Part shown: one piece after another, positions 63,941-64,000 of the stretch
Position numbering within the stretch: the first letter of the stretch is position 1
How the letters are laid out: every line of letters begins with the position of its first letter
Assembly (NCBI GenBank): GCA_000818945.1
Contig: KN805375.1
Coordinates: forward strand, 424,711 to 488,710
Reading direction: 5' to 3'
Length of the DNA: 64,000 bases
DNA from: Schizochytrium sp. CCTCC M209059
Taxonomy: Eukaryota; Sar; Bigyra; Thraustochytrida; Thraustochytriidae
The notes under the pieces: model-generated
The model's input: the letters and a program-made list of their open reading frames with translations, nothing else
Databases searched by the model: none
What the model was told of the DNA's origin: nothing
Translations under genes and position numbers: made by a program

Positions 63941-64000
63941 GGAAGAGAGAAAGGAGGAGGGAAAGAGAGAGGGAGCAGAAAGGAGCGCGGCGTTGCGGCA

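Larger units (their letters stand above)
61989..64000. other. Terminal intergenic region, GC-rich then repeat-rich
   Basis: 2 kb upstream of the Tubby gene. It has CGGGC repeats near 62341-62362, an RAGCY pentamer array, TGCA/GCAT runs (62975-62997 and 63057-63071), a GC-rich block (63500-63640) and a long GAAA/GGAC purine array. Large open frames across it are low-complexity in every phase; I call no gene. Confidence 0.55.

Noticed and set aside
1..64000. tRNA, rRNA or CRISPR-like elements and transposons
   Set aside because: No cloverleaf with matching A and B boxes, no rRNA-like block, no spaced identical repeats and no transposase or reverse transcriptase were found when reading by eye; small ncRNAs could still be missed.

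Overview
The window reads as nuclear DNA of a free-living, flagellated protist. It is gene-dense (21 supported protein genes in 64 kb), intron-poor (17 single-exon genes; six short GT-AG introns of 76-210 nt in the other four), and rich in GC and simple repeats between genes. No viral, bacterial or transposon-type genes and no tRNA or rRNA genes were seen. Gene style (long intronless ORFs, GC-rich divergent promoters, basal-body/flagellar genes) fits a stramenopile, most likely a thraustochytrid/labyrinthulomycete. That placement is inference, not a match to a known genome.

Layout. 0-6 kb: PrmC/HemK methyltransferase (+), an unrecognised acidic coiled-coil protein (-), a FAIM-like/NPF-motif protein (-). 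6-20 kb: APC-type amino-acid or polyamine transporter (+), tandem BSD-like protein (-), cyclophilin H (+), PP2C phosphatase (-), isovaleryl-CoA dehydrogenase (+), Ctf8 (-), AlkB-like dioxygenase (-), Vma12/TMEM199 (+). 20-29 kb: a three-exon FLASH-like mini-protein (-), TauE/SafE permease (+), membrane tyrosinase-like protein (-), FERM plus Sfi1-like repeat protein (-). 28.8-39 kb: CatSper-auxiliary-subunit-like ectodomain protein (+), CREG (-), CCDC61/VFL3 (+), CNOT9 (-). 39.8-60.7 kb: one 6963-residue open frame with a BIRC6-type E2 ubiquitin-conjugating domain. 60.9-62 kb: Tubby-domain protein (-). 62-64 kb: repeats only.

The genes are mostly unrelated housekeeping functions: RNA processing (cyclophilin H, CNOT9, the FLASH-like protein), chromosome cohesion (Ctf8), V-ATPase assembly (Vma12), leucine catabolism (isovaleryl-CoA dehydrogenase), translation termination (PrmC) and ubiquitin conjugation. 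A looser theme between about 25 and 37 kb is the flagellum: a centrin-binding-like repeat protein, a CatSper-subunit-like protein and CCDC61 lie close together. A Tubby protein is further along.

Gene order is unusual: 17 of 20 neighbouring gene pairs switch strand, so most intergenic spaces are either shared divergent promoters (GC-rich, long) or convergent 3' ends (short, microsatellite-rich). The most noteworthy single locus is the giant E2 gene. It joins a BIRC6-type UBC domain to ZZ fingers, a MIB/HERC2 module, two SPRY-like domains, a LamG-like domain and KOW-like motifs, with no BIR domain visible.
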